Assembly (NCBI RefSeq): GCF_000499205.1
Contig: NZ_AWUK01000009.1
Coordinates: 1 to 64,000 of the forward strand
DNA: 64,000 nucleotides
From: Paenibacillus sp. MAEPY2
Lineage (GTDB): Bacteria; Bacillota; Bacilli; Paenibacillales; Paenibacillaceae
Reading direction: 5' to 3'
Shown here: piece after piece, positions 26,122 through 34,513 of the stretch
Position numbering within the stretch: the stretch's first letter is position 1
How the letters are laid out: the number at the start of each line of letters is the position of its first letter
Notes under the pieces: generated by a model
The model's input: the letters and a program-made list of their open reading frames with translations, nothing else
What the model was told of the DNA's origin: nothing
The model's database searches: none
Translations under genes and position numbers: made by a program

Positions 26122-28457
26122 ATCCCGCTCTGATCATAATCGTAATCTGCAACAATCAATACATCTATATGCCTCGATAGCCGCACCAACCTGCTGACAA
26201 CCGATCCTTTCCCACGGTAGCCATTCAGCCACCAGACACGTTTTGCCTGACCCACTACAAGTTGCGTTGCTTTTTCTTCAGAAGCTTTACCTGCCAAAAT
26301 ACCAGGCACATCTCTCAGTCTCAGACAGTGATGAATGTAAAATTTCCCGCCCAATCGGACCGTGAGCTGTTCCAGCTCCTCCAATTGACACCTTGCCTCG
26401 TCACTCATAACCTTGCCTACATAAACATGGTGCACATGCCAGACCGCCTTCAGTCGATAGGCGGTACGAAATCCACGCCGGATCAGCCGATCGGCATGTT
26501 CATCACAGCTTACGCAGACAAAGACCGCTTCCTGTCTGCGCCAGGGACCACGCAGCGCGCTTTTGGGCTCCTGAGATTCCAGGCGTTCATCCACATCATC
26601 CGCCAATTCCCGCAGGGCAAGTTCCCGCAAGGCAATCAGATTGCCAATGCGAAAGAAATGCTCCAGTGCTTGATTCACCTTGGCTGCTGCATAGATTTTA
26701 CCCTCCCGCATGCGTTGCCGCAAGGCCTGCGGAGCTACATCAATGAGCTGAACCTCATCCGCCATTTGCAAAATCTGATCCGGCACCGTCTCTCGGACCC
26801 GAATCCCCGTAATATGTTCCACTGCATCGTTCAAACTTTCCAGATGCTGCACATTAACTGTGGTGATGACGGAAATACCTGCCTCCAACAGAAGAAGCAC
26901 ATCTTCGTACCGTTTTTGCCGCATGCTTCCTGGAATATTGGTATGTGCAAGTTCATCCACCAGGACCACTTCGGGACACAGACGAAGAATCGCCTCGGTA
27001 TCCATCTCCTCCAATTGGACCTCCTGATACGTCCGCTGCTCCCGTGGAATTACAGACAACTGACCAATCTGCTCCACCGTCTCCGCCCGATTATGCGTCT
27101 CCAACAGACCAATCTGCACGTCGATGCCTTTACGAAGCAGATCATTGCCTTCCCGGAGCATCATATAGGTTTTCCCTACGCCTGGGGCAGCACCGATATA
27201 TACTTTGAACTTACCACGCCGAATCTGGCCGATCTGTTCTTTCATTTCCTGCTCGCTTAACCTGCGATAGGTTGGTGCCTCCATTTCGGGCAAACGGGCA
27301 GGGAGCACACGCTCTCCCTCCTGCTGTGCTCGATCCGCCAATAGGAAAAGATCGACGCCCCGCATCCTGCGCAGCAGGGAGTTAACGAATGATCCTTGCC
27401 ACAGCTCCTGCCAGCGGGTGTGTCGTGAATGTCCCATTACGATTCGGGTAATCTGATGCTGCACCGCATATTGTGCCAGCGTTGATGGCATTTTCCGGCG
27501 ATGTACGACAGGTAATTCCTCGAATCGACCACCAAACTTCTCTACCAGTTTGATCATGCTGCGACGGAAAACAATAGCCTCCTTGGTTAACGGCTGCTTC
27601 ATATTGCGGAAGGTCACGGCTTGCAAATCCCCGTTCAGCCTCTTCGCAATCTGTTGTCCGCGCCGAATGTAGATCGATCCGTTCCAGTGATATTGGGTGG
27701 ATACCAGAATACGTTCCATGATGCCAGTCGTAACAGTAATGCCCATCTCTTCCCGGTGCTCACGCAGCGATTCGTTAACCCCTTCCGCGACAAGCCGGAG
27801 AGCCAGCTCACGTAAAATACCCAGATTCCCCTGTCGAAACACCGCTTCTCCTTCATGTCCCCTAAGATGCCCCTCAGCAAGTCGGCTCAATACCGTTTCC
27901 GGCGTTACGTCGATCAGCTTCACCTCATCGGCCAGTTCAAGGGTATCCGCAGGCACGGTATGTTCCGCGGCGATACCTGTAAGCTGACGTGCAAGCTCCG
28001 TATATCCCTCCAGCTCATATACGTTCACCGTTGTAATGACGCTGATGTTATGCCGCAGCAAATACTGTATATCCTCCAGCCGTGTTGCGTGACGTGCTCC
28101 TTTCCGGTTTCGATGGGCCAACCCGTCAACGAGCACCACTTCCGGATTACGCGCGAGCAGGGCATCCAGATTCAGGTCTTTCATCTCCATGCCGTCTTTC
28201 CCACGAGACCAGTGAATGCTTGGAATCCGTTCCAACTCACCCAGCTGCTCCACCGTCTCCGGTCTGCGCATGGTCGATACGGCGCAAATGACGACATCAA
28301 TGCCCTGCTGGCGCAATGTGTTTCCTTCCCTCAGCATATGATATGTTTTGCCTGAGCCACTTACTGGACCAATGTAAATTTTCAAGGTGCCCTGCTGCAG
28401 CTTCGTAATCATCTTCAAAATGTCTTCCGGAGACTTGCGCTTGAAGCTGTCCTCCAT
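26118..28457 (-). CDS. stand-alone KdpD sensor protein with tandem duplicated KdpD/Usp modules
   Basis: A 779-residue protein made of two consecutive copies of the cytosolic KdpD N-terminal module plus universal-stress-like domain, about 8-380 and 400-779. Both have a P-loop (GPVSGSGKT near 30-38; GAAPGVGKT near 422-430). Copy 2 keeps the family hallmarks VVLVDELAHTNIPG and TVNVQHLES. Copy 1 reads VVLVDGLAHRNRKG and TVNVYELEG, so it has lost the acidic residue after the Walker B Asp. Classical KdpD has one copy fused to the kinase. The start ATG follows GGGGGAG; GTG 28466 is also in frame. The Usp domain binds c-di-AMP in some Firmicutes, but I cannot confirm that motif here. Confidence 0.9.
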   Translation of the reverse strand: MEDSFKRKSPEDILKMITKLQQGTLKIYIGPVSGSGKTYHMLREGNTLRQQGIDVVICAVSTMRRPETVEQLGELERIPSIHWSRGKDGMEMKDLNLDALLARNPEVVLVDGLAHRNRKGARHATRLEDIQYLLRHNISVITTVNVYELEGYTELARQLTGIAAEHTVPADTLELADEVKLIDVTPETVLSRLAEGHLRGHEGEAVFRQGNLGILRELALRLVAEGVNESLREHREEMGITVTTGIMERILVSTQYHWNGSIYIRRGQQIAKRLNGDLQAVTFRNMKQPLTKEAIVFRRSMIKLVEKFGGRFEELPVVHRRKMPSTLAQYAVQHQITRIVMGHSRHTRWQELWQGSFVNSLLRRMRGVDLFLLADRAQQEGERVLPARLPEMEAPTYRRLSEQEMKEQIGQIRRGKFKVYIGAAPGVGKTYMMLREGNDLLRKGIDVQIGLLETHNRAETVEQIGQLSVIPREQRTYQEVQLEEMDTEAILRLCPEVVLVDELAHTNIPGSMRQKRYEDVLLLLEAGISVITTVNVQHLESLNDAVEHITGIRVRETVPDQILQMADEVQLIDVAPQALRQRMREGKIYAAAKVNQALEHFFRIGNLIALRELALRELADDVDERLESQEPKSALRGPWRRQEAVFVCVSCDEHADRLIRRGFRTAYRLKAVWHVHHVYVGKVMSDEARCQLEELEQLTVRLGGKFYIHHCLRLRDVPGILAGKASEEKATQLVVGQAKRVWWLNGYRGKGSVVSRLVRLSRHIDVLIVADYDYDQSGM

Positions 28458-28502
28458 CCCGCCCACTCCCCCTATCCATAACTGTTACACAACATGGAGA
28501 AA

Positions 28503-28528
28503 GCCCCTTCCGAAACTCGGAAGAAGGC
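28503..28528 (-). terminator. hairpin between kdpC and the sensor gene
   Basis: CTTCCGA and TCGGAAG pair exactly around a 3-nt loop, with further GCC/GGC pairing. On the minus strand it is followed only by TTTCT, so it is probably an attenuator or mRNA stabiliser that lowers kdpDE expression relative to kdpFABC rather than a full terminator. The surrounding 28458-28671 has no other feature I trust. Confidence 0.5.
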
Positions 28529-28671
28529 CAGATATGGTTTTTTCATACAACATACATCGCAGACTATATCTTATATGTGATTAACACACTTCCAAGCAAA
28601 TAGAGCCCGAACAACGTATCCCTTCTGCTGACGGACCGTAAAATATGATCTCTTTCAAACACCCCGCTCCC

Positions 28672-29232
28672 TTACTTCAGCTCTGCCTTCAATACCAGAT
28701 TCAGTGCAGTCACATTCACACGTGGCTCACCGAAGATGCCCAGCTGTCGCCCTTGTGTATGTTCCTCCACGATCTGGGCAAGCTGCTGCTCGCTAAGGCC
28801 TGTTGCCTGACTAATTCGAGGAATCTGTGCTTTTGCCGCTTCAGGTGACAGATCCGGGTCCAGACCCGAACCCGAACTCGTCACGAGATCCGCAGGGATG
28901 TGCTGCAAGCCCGGGTTCTCCTGTTGGACCAGAGCCACCTTTTCCTTCATCTCAAGGATATACGCCTCAGACGCTACGGCGCGATTGGAGCCTGCTGAAG
29001 CTGCTCCATCATAACTGGCGCTCGAAGCCCGGGGCTGGAACAGCCCCGGCGATTTTACTTCCTGCGCCAGCAGCGACGAACCGATGGTTTTTCCGTCCGC
29101 TGTGATCAGACTGCCGTTGGCATGATTGGGGAAAAGCAGTTGTGCCACTCCGGTTGTAACCAGCGGGTACATGATACCGCAAATCAGCATAAGCACGACA
29201 GACAACCGGATGGCGGGCAGTACCTGTTTCAT
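28672..29232 (-). CDS. kdpC: KdpC subunit of the K+-transporting ATPase
   Basis: A 186-residue subunit with one N-terminal membrane span (LSVVLMLICGIMYPLVTTGV) and an external domain. The family motifs GSSLLAQ, PGLFQPRASS, DLVTSSGSGLDPDLSPEAA and GEPRVNVTALN are present. It assists high-affinity ATP and K+ binding in the KdpFABC complex. ATG 29232 is preferred to the upstream in-frame GTG. It lies 37 bp downstream of kdpB. Confidence 0.95.
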   Translation of the reverse strand: MKQVLPAIRLSVVLMLICGIMYPLVTTGVAQLLFPNHANGSLITADGKTIGSSLLAQEVKSPGLFQPRASSASYDGAASAGSNRAVASEAYILEMKEKVALVQQENPGLQHIPADLVTSSGSGLDPDLSPEAAKAQIPRISQATGLSEQQLAQIVEEHTQGRQLGIFGEPRVNVTALNLVLKAELK

Positions 29233-29269
29233 ATGAATCACATCCTGATTTCATTATTAGTTGTACTAT

Positions 29270-31414
29270 TTACACCAGATGAAGTCCCGACAGCACCAGA
29301 TCGATCAGCTTGATTCCGATGAACGGCACGATCACGCCGCCTACGCCATAGATGAATACATTCCGTCCTAGCAGCCGCTCCGCGGACATGGCTCGATATT
29401 TCACACCCCGCATAGCGATAGGAATGAGCAGTGGGATAATGATGGCGTTGAAGATCAATGCAGACAGAATTGCGGACTGTGGTGAAGCGAGATTCATAAT
29501 ATTCAATGCCTGGAGCTGCGGCATAGCCAAAATAAACATGGCCGGAATGATGGCAAAATACTTGGCAATATCATTCGATATCGAAAAAGTTGTCAGCGCG
29601 CCGCGGGTAATAAGCAGCTGCTTGCCAATGGAGACGACCGACAGCAGCTTGGTCGGATCGGAATCCAGATCAATCATGTTGGCCGCTTCCTTGGCTGCCA
29701 TGGTGCCTGAATTCATCGCCAGGCCTACATCGGCCTGTGCCAGGGCAGGAGCATCATTGGTCCCGTCGCCCGTCATGGCGACGAGCTTGCCTTCCTGCTG
29801 CTCTTTTTTGATCGCAGTAATCTTGTCTTCCGGCTTCGCTTCGGCAATAAAATCATCCACGCCCGCTTCCAGCGCAATGGTTGCTGCCGTCAGTGGGTTA
29901 TCGCCCGTACACATAATCGTCTTGATACCCATGGCTCGCATCTCGGCGAATTTCTCCTTCAGACCTGGCTTCACCGTATCTTTCAGATAGATTACACCAT
30001 AAATCTGGTCGTCCATTGCAACAGCAAGCGGTGTACCCCCAGCCTTCGCAATTCGGTTGGCTATATCATCCAAATCGCCAGGTATCCGTCCTCCACGGGA
30101 GGAAATATGGCGTTTGATCGCATCTACCGCGCCTTTACGAATCTGCTTCCCACCGCTTAGATTCAGACCCGACATACGGGTCTCTGCGGTGAAGCTCACA
30201 TGCTCTGCATCTGCATATTCCGTCTCCGCCCAGTTCTCGCCCTGCTTGCCAGCCAACTCAACGACCGAGCGCCCCTCTGGTGTCTCATCCACTACGGAAG
30301 CTTGCAGCGCAGCCCGGGTCATCTCCTGTGCTGACACCCCCTGAACAGGGATAAACTCAGCCGCCATGCGGTTTCCGTACGTGATCGTTCCGGTTTTGTC
30401 CAGAATTAGCGTATCAATATCGCCTGCCGCTTCCACCGCTTTCCCCGACATGGCGAGTACGTTGAACTGTGTTACGCGGTCCATGCCTGCGATCCCAATG
30501 GCGGATAACAGCCCGCCGATCGTTGTCGGAATCAGACAGACAAGCAACGCGATTAGTGTCACCAGATCAAGCCGGATGCCCAGGTAGCTTGCCATCGGAA
30601 CCATCGTCATGATGACAATCAGGAAAATCAGGGTCAACACGGCAAGCAGTGTAGTCAGCGCAATTTCATTCGGTGTTTTCTGGCGCTGTGCACCTTCAAC
30701 AAGTGAGATCATCCGGTCGAGGAACGACTCCCCCGGATCGGTCTGTACACGCATGACAATATAGTCGGAAGTGACTCGTGTACCTCCCGTAACGGAGGAG
30801 AAGTCACCACCTGCCTCCTTGATCACAGGGGCAGATTCCCCGGTAATGGCGGACTCGTCGATGGAGGCCAGCCCTTCAATGATCTCGCCGTCCGTGGGAA
30901 TCAGCTCTCCCGCTTCTACACGGACGAGATCTCCTTTTTTCAACTGGGTCGAAGACACTTGCTTGAGGGTTCCGTCTTTCTGTACCAGATTCGCCGTTGT
31001 GTCCGATTTCGTCTTGCGCAGTGTGTCTGCCTGAGCTTTGCCCCGCCCCTCTGCCAGTGCTTCAGCAAAGTTGGCAAACAGCAACGTGAATAACAGGATG
31101 AGAAACACTGCGATGTTGTACCCTCGCCCTGCCTCGGATGCAACAAACAGGTCCGGATTAATACACAACAACAACGTGATGAGTGTGCCTACTTCAACGA
31201 TAAACATCACCGGATTTTTGATCATGACGACCGGGTTCAGCTTTTTGAAAGCATCCAGGGATGCCTGAAGCAGAATCTCACGACTTAAAGTTTTAGTTCT
31301 TTTGGGAGTACCTTGATCTGTACCTGTACCTCGCGTTCCCTTACCATGTGGGCTAATCATGCCCATGCCTGTTCCTTCCACCGACTGCTCCTTCTTTCGT
31401 TCTATAGCATTCAT
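29270..31414 (-). CDS. kdpB: KdpB catalytic P-type ATPase subunit
   Basis: A 714-residue P-type ATPase. The phosphorylated Asp is D339 in [15 protein letters not shown]; the actuator loop ITGESAPVI and the hinge [21 protein letters not shown] are intact. The N terminus is about 30-40 residues longer than usual and rich in Gly, Thr and Lys ([14 protein letters not shown]), probably a cytoplasmic tail. GTG 31435 is in frame, but GGAGGT is placed for ATG 31414. It hydrolyses ATP to drive K+ import through KdpA. Confidence 0.95.
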   Translation of the reverse strand: MNAIERKKEQSVEGTGMGMISPHGKGTRGTGTDQGTPKRTKTLSREILLQASLDAFKKLNPVVMIKNPVMFIVEVGTLITLLLCINPDLFVASEAGRGYNIAVFLILLFTLLFANFAEALAEGRGKAQADTLRKTKSDTTANLVQKDGTLKQVSSTQLKKGDLVRVEAGELIPTDGEIIEGLASIDESAITGESAPVIKEAGGDFSSVTGGTRVTSDYIVMRVQTDPGESFLDRMISLVEGAQRQKTPNEIALTTLLAVLTLIFLIVIMTMVPMASYLGIRLDLVTLIALLVCLIPTTIGGLLSAIGIAGMDRVTQFNVLAMSGKAVEAAGDIDTLILDKTGTITYGNRMAAEFIPVQGVSAQEMTRAALQASVVDETPEGRSVVELAGKQGENWAETEYADAEHVSFTAETRMSGLNLSGGKQIRKGAVDAIKRHISSRGGRIPGDLDDIANRIAKAGGTPLAVAMDDQIYGVIYLKDTVKPGLKEKFAEMRAMGIKTIMCTGDNPLTAATIALEAGVDDFIAEAKPEDKITAIKKEQQEGKLVAMTGDGTNDAPALAQADVGLAMNSGTMAAKEAANMIDLDSDPTKLLSVVSIGKQLLITRGALTTFSISNDIAKYFAIIPAMFILAMPQLQALNIMNLASPQSAILSALIFNAIIIPLLIPIAMRGVKYRAMSAERLLGRNVFIYGVGGVIVPFIGIKLIDLVLSGLHLV

Positions 31415-31481
31415 TGCGTTAATCCACCTCCACACTCTACGTCCTCACTCATATCCCCATAACGGATTGCCGTACTCTCCA

Positions 31482-33161
31482 TCAACGGATCATCGCCAAA
31501 TGCTCTGCAATCGGTCCAAGTGCCAGTGATGGGAAGAACGTCAACGCACCGACCACCACAATCATCATCACCAGAATGCCTGCAAAAAGAGGCGTATGTG
31601 TGCGTAGTGTACCCGTTGTTACGGGAACCACTCGTTTGGTGGCCAGTGATCCGGCAATAGCAAGCATCGCGATCATGGAAATGTATCTTCCGAGCAGCAT
31701 CACCACACCAATGGCGATGTTGTAAAAGTCTGTGTTGGCATTCAGTCCGGCAAACGCCGATCCATTATTGGCAGCCCCGGATGCAAAAGCATAAAGCACC
31801 TCGGTCAGGCCATGCATACCTGAGTTCGAAATCGAAGCTACAGCTTCCGGGCGCATGAGCGCCAGCGCAGTTGGACCGAGAATAATCAAAGGGTGAATGA
31901 GCAGCGCAATGGACGCGAGTTTCACTTCTTTGCCCTCGATTTTTTTGCCCATAAATTCAGGGGTTCGCCCAACCATCAGCCCACAGATAAATACAGCCAG
32001 AATGACATAGAGCAATCCGTTGAGCAAACCTACGCCTTTGCCGCCGAATACGTTGTTGAGCATCATTTCAGCCAATGCCACCATCCCGCCGAGTGGAGTA
32101 AGCGACTCATGCATATTGTTCACCGACCCTGTTGTAGCTGCTGTTGTGACTGCCGTGAAGAGCGCCGATTCGGATATTCCGAACCTGACCTCTTTACCTT
32201 CCATATTGCCTTGAATTCCCACCGCCTCCAGCGCAGGCACACCGCGATATTCCGATACGAATACCGTAGTCAGCATGATGAGGAAAAGAAAACTCATGGC
32301 CGCAAACAGAGCCCAGCCCTGCTTCCGGTTGTTCACCATGATGCCGAAGGCATACACCAGCGAGGTTGGCAGCAGCATCATGCAGACGATATGCACCAGG
32401 TTTGACAACGACGTTGGATTCTCAAATGGATGCGCTGCATTCGTTCCGAACCAGCCTCCACCATTGGTTCCTAGGTGCTTGATCGACTCCAGCGAAGCGA
32501 CTAGCCCGCGGCTAATCGTTTGCTGCGCCCCCTCTAGCGTGGTTGCGTTCACCGCTCCCGCCAGTGTCTGCGGCACACCCTGGAATACCAGGAACAACGC
32601 CACAATGAAGCTCAGCGGCAAAAAGATTCTCGTGATTGACCGTACCATGTCGACGTAAAAGTTACCCAGTCCATCCCGGCGGCCGACCAGCCCGCGAATG
32701 AATGCAATTGCCACCGCGAAGCCGGTCGCCGCCGAGGTGAACATCGGAAACGTCACTGCCAGCATCTGTGACAGATACGACAGGGCATTCTCGCCGGTGT
32801 ACGACTGCCAGTTCGTGTTGGTCATGAACGAAGCAGCCGTGTTGAATGCCTGCGCCGCAGGCATATTGGCGATGCCATCCGGGTTGAGTGGCAAATATTG
32901 TTGCAGCCGCAGCACCAGAAACATCAACAACAGCATGACGAAGTTGGAGAGGAGCACGGCCGACAGGTACTTTTTCCAATCCATCGACTCGTTCTCCTTC
33001 ACCCCCATCAATCGATACAACAATCGCTCAGGTCCGCCAAATATCCGATCCAGCCCTGTTCGCTTGCCGTCAAACACCTTCACCAGATAACTCCCCACTG
33101 GTTTCACCAGCAGTATGATGATCAGCAGCGTCACCGCTACTTGTAATAAACCACTACTCAT
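31482..33161 (-). CDS. kdpA: KdpA potassium-translocating subunit
   Basis: A 559-residue membrane protein of the SKT superfamily with four repeated pore-loop units. Selectivity-filter regions are visible (NTAASFMTNTNWQSYTGE; GTNGGGWFGTNAAHPFENPT; ATTGSVNNMHESLTPLGG; GAANNGSAFAGLNANTDF). It binds and conducts K+ from outside. GGGAGG precedes the ATG. It is preceded by two tiny membrane-protein genes on the same transcript. Confidence 0.95.
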   Translation of the reverse strand: MSSGLLQVAVTLLIIILLVKPVGSYLVKVFDGKRTGLDRIFGGPERLLYRLMGVKENESMDWKKYLSAVLLSNFVMLLLMFLVLRLQQYLPLNPDGIANMPAAQAFNTAASFMTNTNWQSYTGENALSYLSQMLAVTFPMFTSAATGFAVAIAFIRGLVGRRDGLGNFYVDMVRSITRIFLPLSFIVALFLVFQGVPQTLAGAVNATTLEGAQQTISRGLVASLESIKHLGTNGGGWFGTNAAHPFENPTSLSNLVHIVCMMLLPTSLVYAFGIMVNNRKQGWALFAAMSFLFLIMLTTVFVSEYRGVPALEAVGIQGNMEGKEVRFGISESALFTAVTTAATTGSVNNMHESLTPLGGMVALAEMMLNNVFGGKGVGLLNGLLYVILAVFICGLMVGRTPEFMGKKIEGKEVKLASIALLIHPLIILGPTALALMRPEAVASISNSGMHGLTEVLYAFASGAANNGSAFAGLNANTDFYNIAIGVVMLLGRYISMIAMLAIAGSLATKRVVPVTTGTLRTHTPLFAGILVMMIVVVGALTFFPSLALGPIAEHLAMIR

Positions 33162-33225
33162 ATCCGCATTTCCTCCCTATAAATCGACGATCCGAGTGCT
33201 TCTGGATTCGTGCATAAGGCGACCA

Positions 33226-33303
33226 TCAGAATTTCTCCGGCCTCACCAGCACGTAACCGAGATAGATCACCAGCGCGAGCACAATCATCCCGATGACGAT
33301 CAT
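33226..33303 (-). CDS. kdpF: KdpF small subunit
   Basis: A 25-residue single-span peptide with the family pattern of a hydrophobic helix followed by YLGYVLVRPEKF. GGGGAGG precedes the ATG. KdpF stabilises the KdpABC complex in the membrane. It starts 64 bp upstream of kdpA's stop-proximal neighbour boundary and is too short for most gene callers. Confidence 0.85.
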   Translation of the reverse strand: MIVIGMIVLALVIYLGYVLVRPEKF

Positions 33304-33325
33304 ATGGCTCCTCCCCTTTCTTGCC

Positions 33326-33412
33326 CTAAGCTTTCTCACAAAACTTCACAAATCCCCAGAACACCACAAACAACAGCACAACCAGCCCGATTATCATGGC
33401 ATCATTCACCAT
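33326..33412 (-). CDS. 28-residue membrane peptide leading the kdp operon
   Basis: ATG 33412 with GGGAGGAG upstream opens a 28-codon frame ending in TAG at 33326, 22 bp before kdpF. The product is MVNDAMIIG followed by an uninterrupted hydrophobic run of about 14 residues ending FVVFWGF, then VKFCEKA. Size, position and topology are like KdpF, but the KdpF ending (Y-L-x-x-L-x-x-P-E) is missing. It is the first gene after the KdpE-like box. Either a second small Kdp subunit or a regulatory microprotein; no family recognised. Confidence 0.7.
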   Translation of the reverse strand: MVNDAMIIGLVVLLFVVFWGFVKFCEKA

Positions 33413-33477
33413 GTGTTCTCCTCCCTCTCTCTACCGTTCTTGCAACCTTCTACATATGAAATCGTAATACGAAACGC

Positions 33478-33529
33478 TGTAAAAAGGGGGTAAAGAAATA
33501 CCCGCAGGGTGTAAAAAAAGCGTAAAAAA
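33478..33529 (-). promoter_or_regulatory. KdpE-like operator upstream of the kdp operon
   Basis: The minus strand reads TTTTTTACGC, then CTTTTTTTACACCC and TGCGGG (33529-33501), followed by TTTCTTTACCCCC and TTTTTACAG (33499-33478). As I recall it, the E. coli KdpE site has the same order of elements, including CTTTTTTTACACCCCGCC. Four T-run-plus-AC repeats in 52 bp suit cooperative binding of a KdpE dimer. The site overlaps the T-run of the upstream gene's terminator. Confidence 0.65.
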
Positions 33530-33568
33530 GACCCGCCCCCTCAGCTAATAGCTGAAGGGAACAGGTCT
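33524..33568 (-). terminator. terminator of the ytxJ-like gene
   Basis: On the minus strand AGACC...CCCTTCAGC pairs with GCTGAGGG...GGGTCT across a TATTA loop and ends in six T residues. It separates the ytxJ-like gene from kdp, and its T-run is also the first repeat of the KdpE-like box. Confidence 0.85.
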
Positions 33569-33599
33569 ATGGATGCCAAAGTGTATATTGGAGCCCCCT

Positions 33600-34139
33600 T
33601 CATCCAAACGGCTTCTGGGCCCATTGCAGCAATCTTTTTCGGGTAATTTTCCCGTGTGATGTATGTTGGATCACCTGGCCGCTGTCCAGCAGCAGAACTT
33701 GAGGCGATTCATGGTGAACCTCGGTATCTTCTGCGATGCGGCGGGAAAGCGTGCGGCTTTCAATGACTTTGACGATCCAGTATTCCATTTTTTGTGCGGG
33801 ATCGGATGCATTCGAACCCACAAACGCCATAAACTCCCTGTATGCTCTTGCACTGATTGGACAGGTTGTACTGTGTTTCAGCAGCAGCACCGGATGATCC
33901 TGCGACCGCACAAGCACTTCTTCCCATTCCTCTTGCTTATGCAACTCCTTGACATGTTCACTCAGCATATCATCCAGCCCCGAGCCAGCACGTTTGCTAA
34001 CGACAGATCCAACCACGACGCCCAATGCCACACCAAAGGTAATACCCAGAGCGACCTGATTTGCAGCCACACCAATACTCGTTCCAATGGCGATACCCAC
34101 CCCAAGCCAAAGCGTTTGAGAATTCACTTTTTTATCCAT
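33600..34139 (-). CDS. ytxJ: YtxJ-type monothiol bacilliredoxin with membrane-anchoring N terminus
   Basis: A 179-residue protein. The C-terminal 105 residues are a YtxJ thioredoxin-like domain with the single active-site cysteine C93 in LLLKHSTTCPISARAY and the cis-Pro region HESPQVLLLDSGQVI. Residues 8-48 form a Gly-rich double hydrophobic segment (LWLGVGIAIGTSIGVAANQ; ALGITFGVALGVVVGSVV) like a glycine-zipper anchor. B. subtilis YtxJ is soluble and only about 108 residues long, so this is a fusion that should place the bacillithiol-linked redox domain at the membrane. ATG 34139 is chosen because the in-frame ATG at 34148 overlaps the GGAGG. Confidence 0.85.
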   Translation of the reverse strand: MDKKVNSQTLWLGVGIAIGTSIGVAANQVALGITFGVALGVVVGSVVSKRAGSGLDDMLSEHVKELHKQEEWEEVLVRSQDHPVLLLKHSTTCPISARAYREFMAFVGSNASDPAQKMEYWIVKVIESRTLSRRIAEDTEVHHESPQVLLLDSGQVIQHTSHGKITRKRLLQWAQKPFG

Positions 34140-34513
34140 GGAGATCATCCTCCCTAAAGATATTCATAAAAAATATTAATTTTAATATAGAAGCAATCAC
34201 TCATTTGCCTGTATAAAATGGCTATGGTAACCTAAGAATAGTCAACAAGGCGAGGTAAGATAAAACCCTCTTACTGCGCACGTCTGTTACGATGCAAAAC
34301 CAATCCCACCGCAGGAGTCAACCTGTTTAACGGTGGTTTTTTGTTTATCACTTTCTTTAGAGCATTCCCACCAGTTGTCTACCGGAAATTATATCATAGG
34401 CGCCCATTCAGGCGCTTTTATATTCTTCATCTAAGGGTACGCTTTTGTGATACACTGATTGTAATTTGGCAACGATGAACATGAAGAAATGATTGGAAAG
34501 GCGGAAATTCGTT
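34140..34513. other. 374-bp intergenic region with an orphan plus-strand terminator
   Basis: The left half is AT-rich and must hold the ytxJ promoter. The right half has GTAAGA/TCTTAC pairing near 34254-34272 and a strong terminator at 34305-34343, although no open frame precedes it on the plus strand. A small RNA or a leader transcript ending here is possible. A weak TTGCCT, 17 nt, TAACCT lies at 34205-34233. Confidence 0.4.
34305..34343 (+). terminator. orphan intrinsic terminator
   Basis: CCACCG (34306-34311) and CGGTGG (34331-34336) pair, with inner CAGG/CCTG, followed by TTTTTT. It faces the plus strand, where no gene lies upstream, so it must end a non-coding transcript or attenuate the 34514 gene. 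Confidence 0.6.

Noticed and set aside
26262-27260. 332-codon plus-strand frame antisense to the KdpD sensor gene
   Set aside because: Shadow of a strongly conserved coding region; composition is not protein-like and no start signal is present.
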